From: Plasmopara viticola
Taxonomy: Eukaryota > Oomycota > Peronosporomycetes > Peronosporales > Peronosporaceae
Direction: 5' to 3'
Assembly (NCBI GenBank): GCA_001695595.3
Contig: MBPM02000039.1
Span: 62,001 to 126,000, forward strand
Length of the DNA stretch: 64,000 nt
In this document: one piece after another, positions 19,468-31,629 of the stretch
Layout of the letters: each line of letters opens with the position of its first letter
How positions within the stretch are numbered: position 1 is the first letter of the stretch
The notes under the pieces: generated by a model
The model's database searches: none
What the model saw: only the letters and a program-made list of their open reading frames with translations
What the model was told of the DNA's origin: nothing
Translations under genes and position numbers: made by a program

Positions 19468-21250
19468 TTATCACATGCTTCGAAGATACGTCATACCTTC
19501 AATCCTCATCGTTACAAGCAGATATCGGAACGAATCGTTCGATTTCACATTTTGATAAGAAAATTGATTTTTTACAGAAGGCAACGCAGCTGCATTACTG
19601 TGGGGCCGACAGCTCGACTATGGCATTTATTTCCTGCAAAAATGGCTCCAAATTTGCAGCAGGCTTCTATGTCTGACGAAAAAGTTCGACAAAAGAGTTT
19701 TGACCAAACGCGTCGACTAGACATTTACGCTTGCCCATTAGTTTGTACTCAGCGTCAACTCTATATTCCGCAAAGAAAGGCAGCCATCATATCGATCTTC
19801 AAACAAGTAGACTAAATCAATTTCCAAATGCGAGGACCCGTACTATAAAGGACTTACAAGATGCACTCAATAGCTCGCAATGCCTACTCAGTAGCAAATG
19901 CTTCCACGTCATCTCGTGCTACCGGGTGTCAAGTGAGGTGAATCGTCTAGTAAATTGCGGTAACGCGCAACCGATGCCATAACCTGAAGGGCTGTGTCGT
20001 ATACAACAGAGCCACCATCCGAAGACATTTTTATACCAGCAAAATAATCTATATAACGGCTATTCGAGCATCACTCAACATACTTGTTCAAAAATATAGA
20101 CAAAGACTTTGCAAGACCGTCAATAAGCTGCATAGATCTAACCACCCCCGCAAGTCATGACAGAATTGTGATGTCGGCTAAGCCACAACAGCTTTAACGT
20201 TTTAGTGTTCTTGGCGGTCCCTTTGGCGGATTGTAAAGCAGCCGAAGATACTGAGCATTCTCTGACGCAAAGCTGACACAATGTTTATTGGATATTGTGT
20301 TCTTAAGAAGCCCCAGGGTCGAGAAAAATACTTTTAGCACAGCTGTGGACTAATATAGCGTCAGGAAAAGAAACCTTTAATGATTGAAATAAAAATCAAA
20401 TGATAAAACGGACCCTATGTCACAACTAATATAAAGCACATCATTAAACGTACTGACCGGGTGAGGGAAACATCTTTGTCTTTCATTTGATTTCGGAAGC
20501 ATTCATCTATACTTAAGTTCACTAATCGTGGTGCGCTCTGTACTTTAATCAGAGAATAACCGTCGCAATGCATCACGGTGTCGGGTAGCCATCCACTTTA
20601 GGCACGCAAAATTTAGGGCTCTAAAGATGCCGTGGTGAGACGAATACTACATTCTTAACGATTGAGTATGGCCAAACATTTTTCCTAAACTATGCCTCAT
20701 ATTGATCGGGTCAATTTTTTGAATACTGGCATTGTATTTCATACTAAAAGTATTATATGCCAATACTAGGAATACCTTTTCAACAAGATGCAGTTTTAAC
20801 AGGCTTGGAACGATATTATTAAAGAGTCCAAAGAGCAAAATCTAAAGCAGCTTCGACTTAAATAAATCATATGAGAGAAGGGTCGAGCTTAGCTCTGCGG
20901 TGGCAAAAAACTGACAAATTAGAACCACTTGAAGAAGCTCGGCCCATCACAAATTAGTGTGAAAGTTTCAGCCTTAGCAATGAATGATACGGAGTGCCAT
21001 TTGCTGAGAAGCAGACTTCAAATTGTCGAGTCACATGCGGTCAACGTATGCGGCTAATCAAATGTCTCATCAGATTTTCAAAAGGCTCTAATTTTTTCTC
21101 CGAATCTACTTAAACGTTTATAAAATGGCATAGTAAAGACTGTATCATCATTTTGTTGATAAAACGTGCGGAATTTCGAGTGTTAAGCTACACAGAGCCC
21201 TTCAACAAAGAGAATGCAATTGGTTTGACTGCAAGCTCGGTTAGCCTGAT
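19468..21250. other. Gene-free region between retroelement relics
   Basis: Short frames only (for example 19552-19815 and 19731-19982 on the plus strand), none recognised. It may include more of the minus-strand Gypsy element. Confidence 0.4.
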
Positions 21251-21254
21251 AATT

Positions 21255-21790
21255 TCACCAGAATGTCCAAAGTTGTTGTTTTATTCGCTGGTCAAAGTTC
21301 AAAGCCCAACACTGCGGAATGGATGAAGTAACGGAAGGTTTAGCTGTTTTGCAGTTATAGTGCAAGAGTTCTAGATTGAGCAATAAATAACGAAGCATGG
21401 TTTTGATCATCGACGATCGAGTAAAGTCGTGAGCAAAGCTGACAATGTGATGAATACTGTCCTGGGTCTTGCTCAAAAAAACAAACAAAAGAACCGGCGA
21501 CAGTGTGTTTCCTTGGCAAAAAGCCTCTTTAAATTGATGTATCACAAACATAAGTTGGTGAATAGGACTTGTCCAGACCCATTTACAAATTCTTCACCAA
21601 ACCTACAGTGTTGTAGGACGAGGTATCTAGGCTGCCAGTTGACACTGTCAAAGCCTTTTCGAATCAAGGCAAATGGACCAGCAGACTTTCTTAATTACAG
21701 TTGCTGCAGCAGTTATGATAGCTTGAAAAGTACCGCAAAGCGTAGCATATATCTCGCCCGGGCACAGACTTAAATTGGCCGACATATACA
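21255..21790 (-). pseudogene. LINE reverse-transcriptase relic
   Basis: On the minus strand, a segment near 21650-21600 resembles the RT palm start (FDSVNWQ). It is followed near 21500 by CQGNTLSPVLLFVFL, the non-LTR R-Q-G-x-x-L-S-P-x-L-F motif, and near 21430 by SFAHDFT, the catalytic F-A-D-D box with the first aspartate changed to histidine. Frames are broken and one catalytic residue is lost, so it is inactive. The order fits an L1-like clade common in oomycetes. Confidence 0.7.
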
Positions 21791-22209
21791 TTCGTTGGTA
21801 CGACTTAGGTATGTTAGGGCTTTCGGTCCAAACTTGATATCGTTATTGAATATTATCAATGTACAATAAATTAAGACGACCAAACAAAAAGTTTTTAAAA
21901 AATCTCCATGTGCTTAATTCTGCTTTTTTTAAATAAGACCAGTAAATTTTCATTTCGAAAGACTTTCGAGACGCCAAAAAGCCAGTGAAACCAAAGCAGG
22001 CATTTAGCCAAATCCTCCCAAATTGTGATATAAAATTGATGACCTGAACCAATTTAATATTGTATTTTAAGTGATATGGAACCACATATTACCAAGTTGT
22101 CAAAGACCCAAGTCTACGGCCTTTTATAATAACATTTATATATTTTTGGTAAGTGCAATGTGTTTCCACAGTTACCTAAAAAGCAAATTTTTAGCATTGA
22201 CGATTTTTA

Positions 22210-22245
22210 TAGTTAATTATAAGCGAACACGCTTATAATTAGCTA
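22210..22245. repeat. Hairpin with 16-bp arms and AACA loop
   Basis: Arms 22210-22225 and 22230-22245 are reverse complements apart from one G/T position. A T-run before and an A-run after can extend the stem with a bulge. It lies inside the same stretch as the minus-strand LINE relic. Confidence 0.75.
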
Positions 22246-23488
22246 AAAAAAAAGCATGGTAAAGCATTCAAAAGACGTTGGGCGGTCGCTGGATTAAATC
22301 CGGTCAGAAATTACGTAGGAAGTGAAGTTTAGTGTCACGCTTCGCCGATATGACCAAAGCCGGATTGCTCAGGATTGGGTCGAATACGTATTATTGCGCG
22401 AAATTTGTGTGATCATGAATAGGATGAGCCGTAGTTAAAGCAAGAGCGACCTCACTACGATTCTTGTATCGTATTATTTTGCTGATTGAACCAGTAACCA
22501 TAAGCTTGGAGCTCGCCGCATGAAAAAAGATGGTTATTTCTTCTTGAAACTCGAACTGGTAGACTCGATTTTTTTAAAAAGATCAAATAATAGAGAGCTA
22601 AAAAAAATTACATTTGGTCAAGTGAGACTGTTTACGCTTATCAAAATCGCCTTAGAAAGTACATCTATCTTGATCAGGATTGAAAAAAAGAGATAATTCA
22701 GAAGGGGTATCTTTAGATCTTGAAAGTTCCGAATAAGATTATCAAAGTAGGCCGAGACCGTCCCATATTTCGTCATATCTTAAGCAAAAGTGCTTAATCC
22801 GAACCATTACGGAGATATGTCGCTGAAAAGAGGAATATTTTGACTGGTTATATTTCGAGAATTCTTAATAGTTTTAACCATAATCCGTCACCGGATAGTG
22901 ACGCAATGTTGGCGCCATTGTAGGGGCAACTGCTTCACAAACAGATAAGGCCAAAAGCGTGCTGACTTCCTCTAGCGCGATTGGCTTTCCATATTAGAAG
23001 GCGCTAAAGCTTATAGTTTGCTGGACCCACCGCATCAACAAGAAGAACAATCTATTGATGTCTCAAATCGGCCTCGGAAGTGCAGGGTTGAGATGCTAAC
23101 AATTGACATACTGCTTGGATACAAGCGATTGCTTCGAAATATTCTTCGACCAAATTATTCCCAGCAATTGCCTCAATAGTGATCAGCAGGTCCAAAGGGG
23201 GTCGATCGATAAATTTCCTAAGAAATGAGTTAGAAGTTTGCTCGAGTCATAGACTTAACTTCAGGTTGATAGGTAGCAAAATTTAACATAGTAATACACG
23301 TGGAAATATATTGAGGAGTTATCCATGCAAAAGTGAACATTGACGAATACAATGTAAAATTGCCGCTTTTGTACTAAAGGGTCTTGGTCATAGTAAAATA
23401 TACTAATTAGGATTGTCAACTAGCTCGGCTTAAGTAGAGCCATCGGATACATGAGCTTGAGCTCTGTTTTCAGTCACTGTTGCTCATA
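22246..23488. other. Gene-free, possible middle part of the minus-strand LINE
   Basis: No readable frame. Its position between the RT relic and the frames at 23.5-24.0 kb would fit a decayed endonuclease and linker, but no motif was confirmed. Confidence 0.3.
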
Positions 23489-24015
23489 CTAGTACAGTAT
23501 GCACCCGAACCGGTCCGTATTATTATAAGCCATTATAGTAATTAGATCACATAACCCAGTCTGGTCTTTCTGCGAGTCATCGCTATCGTTGAACAGCAAG
23601 GGTCTATTTGAAGCTGACTTTGCGTCATCAGTATCGAGCTGTTGTGTATTGCTGGCAGAATGAACTATTAAAAGTGACTGGCGAAGAGACAATCTCTTAA
23701 GGTTTTCTCTTCTACTTTTTGGCTTATCTTTGCCGCCTCTTGTTCTCGTTGCAGACAAATTGATAAAAGGTTAATCGTTTCCAGTGCAACCTAATGGCTA
23801 ATAGCACATGGGCGGAGCTTTGTCATCCAACTATTGAAGGCAATTTTTTCCGTAACCGCTCTTTTGGTAGTAGCACCAGAATTTAAAGAGTCTAATTGTG
23901 TGAGAGACGGGCTTGACGTGCGTCTTTCCACGTTTGCGACTGGGAGTCGGTTACCAGCTCGCTTAGAAAGGCGTCCAGAGGTTCCTTGGGTATCACCATG
24001 TGACATTGAATCCAT
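23489..24015 (-). pseudogene. Broken minus-strand coding relic, possibly LINE ORF1
   Basis: Two adjacent minus-strand frames (24015-23791 and 23758-23489) are rich in Ser, Thr, Arg and Lys, with stretches such as RTRGGKDKPKSRREN, and may be one sequence split by a stop or frameshift. Their place 1.7 kb upstream of the LINE RT relic on the same strand would suit a LINE first ORF. No zinc knuckle or known domain is visible, so the call is speculative. Confidence 0.25.
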
Positions 24016-26130
24016 ATACGGTAAATTTTCGCCGGTGCAATTGATATGAGAGCCAGATAAAGCGTATTGTACAGATTCGTATCAAAATAAAACGAAGAAA
24101 GCTCGGCTTTGATGGCGGCGAGAAGTGATTTCTTAGAAATTTGACACGAGGAAAATGGTCAAGTATGATGCAGAAGGCATACCTTTTATCGTTTTACTTT
24201 TACGCTATTCTTCGGAAGTAATTTTTACAGTTGAAAGCTCGTAAGAATAAAATAGTCTTAAACTCGATGGAAGTCTTCACAGGTGACTGACTCAGTAAAT
24301 TTGCAAACAAAAACTTTGAGGGCTTATCCACAAAATTGAGAGAACGTTGACTGGAAGCATTGCAACGCAAAGTGGATCTTAATACACAGATCTTGTGGAT
24401 GTAGTCTTCAATCTAGAAAATTAAGCCCTAAATGTCATTCTTACGTTTTCTTTACAAAATGCAGTATGTACTAAAAGCAAAAAAACACGGGTAATATTCT
24501 AGGAAGAAGCGCGTAGCTTTCTTTAAAGTAAGGAAGTGAGACGTAGGCCATGAGAACAAAAGCAAGTTGAGCAGTAAAAACTTCGAGTTAGAGCTGGGAG
24601 ACGGAAGACTTAGAAAAACGAAGAGATTTAAGACAGAAGGTGCGATTTACGAGTGAAGGGCATACAAACGAGGTTTAAGTGCTATCACGAGGGTAAACTT
24701 TAGCTGTACATTTGGGCGGGAGAAGGCGAAATTTGTTGAGAGCTTTGACGCGCTTAGTTGCAAATAATTTTGAGCAAGATAGACTGTAAGCTCAATCTCG
24801 CTCTTTGATACAAATCAGCTTACTCACTATAATGTGTTGCTTTTTTGTGCCACTACTGAAATTGACGGAAGGTGTTTTAAATGCGATCGGTTGACAAGGC
24901 AACGCTGAACATCTCCCGCTTTAATTACTAAGCTAGAGATGATCTCTTCATGAGATCATTCAGCTTAGCGCCTACGTTGATATTGTGTTTTCAACGCTTC
25001 AAACTCTAGTCTACATCGAATTCTGCTTGACATTGTGGCAGAGGGCAATTTTTGCCGCCTTTGTACCAAATCTTTCAATACCATGTCCCTCGTGAATCAT
25101 CCACACACCCCTAGTTAGTGAAAGATAATAGTAGTATGTATGATCGGCTCTTCAAGCTTTACCCACATATATGCCTCAATGACTTTCCGGTGGTTTTGGG
25201 GCGAGGTTGTCCTGATCTACCGCGGCTTTGCTTGAGGTGGAGCTGGCAAGTGCAGATCTAGTCCTGCAAAGCATTGCACCTACTATCCACACGGACCCAA
25301 TCAATCTTAATGTATCATTGGAAAGGCAGCATAGGCCCTGCCTCAGCCACTCTGGCGATTATGGGATGACTGAACCCTTGCCATCATGATAATTGCGTCC
25401 CAACTGGACCACTATCTAACAGGGCCTCTCTAAACCGACCTTCGTATCATTGCTAAGTACTCGCGAACCCAGGCTACCTCGATGGCCTCCTCTATTCTCA
25501 CTCACCTTCAAGGGAGGTGGACCTTGCAAAATTTTCCACTTAACGCGAATGGATTGAGCAATGTCGCGCAATGTACCCAATACTTTCTCTTTGATAACTG
25601 TTATATTGTGGGGCTAAGGAGGGCGAAGTTTACGGATATTAAAACCTTTTAATGAGCAAAAAAAGCACAAGAGTACGGCCTCACGAAAGAAGTTAATTTT
25701 TTGCTTATGATACAACATGATCTATTTTCCGGGGCAAAATCGTGTGGGATTACTTCTCAAGTCTTTCTGTCATCTTTGCAGCTTTAATGCAGTCACACGC
25801 CAGCATGTTTGCTCTCCGGAGCTATTGAGCGGTTTTGCTCGGTCACGGCACCCCAAATGTCGCCGTGACCTGCATTTCTGTGGTCTACGTTCCGATCCAT
25901 CCGAGCCAGAGGCCAATACTTTCTTCGGCTTTTCCTGGCACTTGAGAAGAAGAACTTCCACGATTTGATTGTCAGTAACCTAATTACAGCTCTACCTAGT
26001 TTATTCGACCAAGAACGACATTCTTTTCGGAACCGCGTTCAAGGTCGAATAGCCTTGTTGGTCTGAATGACCACCTTTCACTTGGTTGACACTTGGCATC
26101 CCCCAGCATCTAGACCTTCAGCAATTCACA
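24016..26130. other. Gene-free region
   Basis: Nothing recognised apart from short frames at 25717-25968 (both strands). A small 8-bp-arm hairpin occurs near 24938-24960. It may hold the 5' part of the plus-strand LINE relic that follows. Confidence 0.35.
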
Positions 26131-26139
26131 AGCTCCAGC

Positions 26140-28974
26140 AGCAGCTTTCGAATTGACTACGTTTTGGTCAGCTCTTGACTATTTTACTTGGCTTTTCAAG
26201 GTGTGGATTAAAACTTCCGAGGATTTGCACGTGGATATGACCATGCTAGAAATTTGTTCCGGCTTGTTAACTTCTGTTACAATACTCCAACTTAAACCCC
26301 ATGGAAACGTCCAACTTGGGTTAGTTAGCTCCAAGGGGTCCAAGAATACCTGCGAAATACACTTTGTGAGCTTTTAAATTTGTTCTAAAGCCCCAGCTGA
26401 GAATCCTAAACCCTGAAGGGCTACTCGTCAAGCAGACGAAGATAAATTCTAGCTTTCCTCAGAGAACTCTTCCACTTCACGATAAATATGCGCCAATGGA
26501 CTATCAGAGAATTTCGCCTAGAGGTAATTGCACTCCATCACGCTCAAAATACTAAATTAGTCGAGGAAAACTATGAACAGCCTGCGGTCTTCAGGGTCAA
26601 GATAAGAATAACTCGTCGAACAAAATCATTATGCGCCCAAGCAGAAGTTTGCCCCGGATTCCAAACATGATTATGGCTCAAAGTATTCCTTTGGACCGCC
26701 CCAAACCCTCTACAAGACGCTCGTTTTCTGTGGGGTCAGCCGAAGAACTCAAACCAACTTGCAAGGCCTTCTCGTTGTATTGGAATTTTACCTACTCCTC
26801 GCCGTCGAAGAAATTTGAGCATGTCTAACCCGTTTAAAGCAGCGCAAAACTCTCCTGTATCCTCCAACGTATTAAGGCTAGACTAACCCCAAAAGACCAG
26901 GCATGCCAACATAGATTTTCGGCGAACAATTTCTACAGGGGACTATCGCATACATCGACCGGAAAGACACCCGGGCATAAGGGCTTCTACCTCGAGTATT
27001 CCAAGGGTGCCTTCCTTCGTTGGAATCGCTCACTAGAAGTTTAATACGCGGCCTAACTTCAACTCGGGTCGGATGACCAAATTTAGCGTCGGGTTCAGGT
27101 CTCGTTTCTTTACAAGAAAGGGACCTTAAAGCTCTAGCAACTAAGACCGATCACGCTTCTGAACTTGGATGCCAAGCTAGGACCTCAATCATTTCGTGTA
27201 GGCTCAAATTGACACTGAATCGCCTCTCACATTCAAATTTAAGCGATTTTGTTCCAGGAAGGAATATTTGCCACGCGCATTCAAATTCCGTGTCTTATAT
27301 CACCTGTCTGGCAAATATGATCCGCCAGCCGGGACAATTTTACTCGGCTAAGCTAAGGCCTTCGACAGTTTCGTATGGTAACCACTTGACGTGGTCCTGA
27401 TGAACTTGTGATTCGGTGACACGTTTGGGCTATCGATTCGAATCCTGCTCCCATAAATCTCATTTTAATACTCGACCAATGAGTTTGTTTAATTTGATTT
27501 TAGAGTTCGACATTAAGGATCCTCTACCCTCAGCCTTTTTTGTGCACTTTATTGAGCCTTTGTTTAATATGTCAAGAGTATAACTTAAAGACTACGGCTT
27601 ACGCTGTGGCGCTACGGTACATCCAATAATTAGCTTTGCCGATGACTAAACTGGCTTTTTTTAAGTTCTCAAGTATACGAAGGATTACTCAGCCAAGTTA
27701 AAGACTTATGTGTGGCGTCAAGAATGCGCCTCGATAAAGACAAAAACGTGTTGTTTCTCTCTCATTCATGGACAGCTGAAAATGAGCTCTTGCGCGAGTC
27801 ATTGGCCAAGTTAGCACGAACTATGATAGAAACACAGATTGCACTAAGCTGCTGACGGCTTGACTCTTGCTGTTGCAAATTGTCGTCATCACTTGCTCAT
27901 AAAGTCGATAATTGAGTGTCCTCTCTGACCAGGTCGGGCTCGTACATTACGAGGGCAAAAGTGATGCAGCAGCAAATCGTCTTGCCAAAAAATGTGCTAT
28001 TTGGTCAGTGTTTGTCATGGTATTTCGACTACATTTCAAGACAGGCTAGCAAAAATAATCTTGCCTTTCCTATACCTATATGGTTTAAGGCTTTCGACAC
28101 TCTGCCTGAGACCTAAAAACGTTTCTTCTCATATAAAAGAACTCCCATCCCCGACAGGATTCAAAGCCTGCAGCTACACATGCTCTGCAAATTGGTCTTG
28201 GCTGAGAGCCGCCCCCCCCTCCCCGGGAAAGATTCTTTTATCTTGGAAGACCTTGGTTAGTTGTTTGATCGGGCAAAAGCCCCGAAGGAGAAGCACTCCG
28301 CTATACTGCACGCGTTAGTGACTACAAGCTTGGACTAGACAATTTTTTGTCAGTCTACTCGGTCTATCAGTACTTTGTGCTCTTCACTTGTCATACCCGC
28401 TTTCAATCGAAGGCCGCTCGTATCCAAGTCGAGTTAGATAAGTCCACGACACCAATATTCGACAATGTGAGTATTCCCTCAACTATCGTAGCATTATGCT
28501 GGCGGGGACCTGACAACCGTAAGGTTTAGTTCTTCTTTCGGCCAAGAAAGACACCTTCCACTTCATTGTTTTGGCGAGCCATTGGCGACGGCAAAATCTG
28601 CATCGCGATTTCTCAGCCAGCTTGCTCAAGGACGAGCATTTAATGTGCGCTCACATTCTAAATTCCTGAACACAGCTGATCAGCTCTTAAGATCACTCGC
28701 TATATACCTAATTGAGTATGTTCGAGCGACCGAGTATCTCACGCATGTCGACACCTATGAAGAGGCCGAGCTTAGTGTGGCTTACAACGAGACCTCAAAA
28801 TGGAATGACGAGACATCAAAATGGAATGACGTATGCAGCCATTCTACTACGACAGAATCTACATGCTATAATACAATGCTTTCTACCTCGGCTACCACCT
28901 TCAATATCTATAAAGAAATTTGTGTTAGTGCCACCATGGCTGCAGTATACTTGAGGCCTACACACCTGGAATAA
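26140..28974 (+). pseudogene. LINE (L1-like) relic, plus strand
   Basis: Several colinear plus-strand segments look like a non-LTR polymerase. Near 26490-26600 is a helical linker (MRQWTIREFRLE). Near 26930-26980 is a stretch like YRGLSHTSTGKTPG, matching the start of the RT fingers. Near 27200-27270 comes RLKLTLNRLSHSNLSDFVPG, the conserved fingers motif ending in F-V-P-G-R, and near 27626-27660 ISFADD followed by a stop at 27647, the catalytic F-A-D-D box. Further C-terminal debris extends to a frame ending at 28974 that contains a 21-bp tandem duplication (28791-28832). Stops and frameshifts are frequent; the element is dead. Boundaries and the endonuclease were not resolved. Confidence 0.7.
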
Positions 28975-29296
28975 GAGGCCGTAATCTTCCAAGATCTCTT
29001 TTCGACCAGTCGAGTGGGAGCCAATACTACGGTATAACTTGAGCCTACATCTTTGGTGAAATCTCAATACAGCTACAGTCTGTATGTGATATTTTACATC
29101 GTACGGACTGTAATTCTAAGCTGTCTGTAAATGCACCGAAACGATTCACCCTTTCATGTGCTCTCCGCCAACTTTAGCTAATAAATTTTTGTGATTATAC
29201 GCTCTTAATTAATATGGAGTCTCACAAAGTCCAAGAATTTTACTCTTTGTTGACCAATCATGTACCCAAATCCGCACAAAATCAAAAAATACTTCC

Positions 29297-31522
29297 ATGC
29301 TAATTCGTCGACGTCTTACGCCCCAAGTGCGTCACTTTGCCAGACGTGCGCTGAGCAATGTCGTAACTCCTGTCCGTTATGATGTTGTCGTCGTTGGTGG
29401 TGGACATGCAGGCTGTGAAGCTGCTGCCGCCGCCTCCAGAACTGGTACTCCTCCTTATCGATGCTTATTACCACGATAGACTAACACACATATTGTGGCA
29501 TTTGTGCACTGTTAGGAGCTAAAACTGCCTTGGTGACGCAAAAGTTAGCAACAATTGGCGAGATGTCGTGCAATGTATGTGCCAAAAGCCGCTTTCTTGA
29601 GCAAAATATTAATTCTAGCGCCATGTATTGTCTTCATTGGTTAGCCGTCGATTGGTGGTGTAGGCAAAGGTACCTTAGTTCGTGAAGTGGACGCTATGGG
29701 AGGCCTCATGGGCCAGATTGCCGACTCAGCTGGTATTCAATTTCGAATGCTAAATTCGTCTAAAGGACCTGCGGTAAGAGGCTTGCGAGCTCAAATGGAC
29801 CGAGATTTGTACCAGCAGAGTATGCAAAAAGCGCTGAGGGAGCTACCAAACCTTTGGATGGTTGAGGAAGGAGTGGATGATCTTCTAGTAGAAGAGCCAG
29901 GTCTAAGTGAAGGTGACGTCGACAAGCGTGTAAAAGGAGTGGTCTTGTCTTCCGGTCGCGAGATCCAAGCATCGCAGGTCGTCATCACAACAGGTACTTT
30001 TCTCCGCGGAATGATTTACCAAGGCCCAGATTGTCGTATTCCAGCAGGACGACACATGCGAGACTCGGACGGAGTCGAACCTCCTGCATCTGGATTAGCA
30101 CAAACGCTCGAGCGCTGCCACTTTCCACTCGGTCGTCTGAAAACAGGCACCCCCCCTCGACTCGATGGACGCACGATCGACTATACCGATCTAGAAGTGC
30201 AACCCAGCGATAACCCAGCAACACCATTTTCGTTCTTGAACGAGCACAAGCAAGTTCCACTCGCGGACAAGCAAGTGGTGTGCCACACAACGTACACAAA
30301 TGAAGAAAGTCATCGTGTCGTACGCGACAATTTGCACATGTTACCGCAGTACGATGGCGGATCCGATGGCAAGGGTGTGGGTCCACGGTACTGTCCATCA
30401 ATCGACGCTAAAGTCCTTCGATTCGCGGACCGTACAAGACATCAGATCTGGCTCGAGCCCGAGGGTTTGAATACACACCTTGTGTATCCGAATGGTATTA
30501 GTACTGCACTGCCTGAGTCACTACAGCTCAAACTCTTACGCACAATCAAAGGACTCGAACAAGTAGAGATCGTGCGAGCCGGATACTCTGTCGAATACGA
30601 CTATGTGGATCCGCGGTCGCTGCATCCGACGCTCGAGACAAAAAAGCTGCGTGGACTCTACTTGGCTGGTCAAATCAACGGCACAACTGGGTACGAAGAG
30701 GCCGCGGCACAGGGTATAGTGGCTGGCATGAATGCTGGACTGAGTGCGATGGGACGAGAACCACTCCTTCTAGACCGTGCCGACGCCTTTATCGGCGTCT
30801 TGATTGACGATTTGACGTCATTAGGCACGACGGAGCCGTACCGAATGTTTACATCTCGCTCCGAGTTTCGTCTCTTGCTCCGCGCAGACAATGCCGATTT
30901 GCGCCTCACTCGGAAAGTGTTTGAGTGCGGCGGTGGCATCCCGACCGAGCGCATGGAGAAGCTTGAACGAAAAGAAAAGGCAATGGAGTACGCACGGAAA
31001 GCATTGAATAAATTCGTGCGAGATCCGCATGAATGGAACCGCTACGGCGTCAAGGTAGGGCTCGACGGTGTCAAGCGTAGTGCTGCTCAGGTTCTTGCCT
31101 TCTCGACGGTAACGCCGCACGACATTGAGCGCACTTGGCGGGAAGACAAGTACGAGTACGCCGACGCGTTGCCGGACGCGATCAAGGAGCTCGTGAAGAC
31201 CGAGTGCTTGTACGCGACACAATTGCGAACGCAACAACGGGAGATTCATGTCTTTCGCAGCAAACAGCACGTGGAAATCCCCACGTGGGTCGACTATTCC
31301 CAACTGCCCATGATTTCAAGCGAAGAACGCGAGAAATTGCAGCAGACTCAGCCCACGACGATCCACGCCGCCAGTCGCATTGCAGGCATTCGCTCGGCGA
31401 CACTGTTGCTGTTGTACCAAGTTGCAAGACGTCAGCCTCACGATGGACTCACGAAGAAAGCGCGACGACGAGAAGAAATAGCTCGACGCATCCACGAGAA
31501 AAAGGTGCTGCGAACGAATTAG
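29297..31522 (+). CDS. MTO1: tRNA uridine-5-carboxymethylaminomethyl modification enzyme MnmG/GidA (mitochondrial MTO1)
   Basis: With its GTPase partner MnmE/MSS1 this FAD enzyme installs the 5-carboxymethylaminomethyl-type group on the wobble uridine of tRNAs; in eukaryotes it acts in mitochondria. The gene model has exons 29297-29444, 29516-29574 and 29645-31522 with GT-AG introns of 71 and 70 nt; joined they give 694 residues, a normal length. The Arg-rich N terminus ([17 protein letters not shown]) looks like a mitochondrial presequence. The FAD fold has GGGHAGCE (34-41). Splicing of exons 2 and 3 rebuilds the CN-PSIGG motif around residues 68-75, which carries the family's conserved cysteine. 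[29 protein letters not shown] and ASRIAGI near the C terminus are also present. All main motifs are intact. An ankyrin-repeat gene starts 107 bp downstream on the same strand. Confidence 0.95.
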
Positions 31523-31629
31523 GTGCAGTTTAGTCGATCAAATTGCTTATTGTGTGGCCCCAATTTTGTGATCGGAGTATATATTTATATATCTTATCAA
31601 TTTTGAGCATTGAAGCGTTGTATATCTTT

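Noticed and set aside
27420..27450. B-box-like GATTCGAATCC as a tRNA
   Set aside because: No matching A box or cloverleaf; it lies within the LINE relic.
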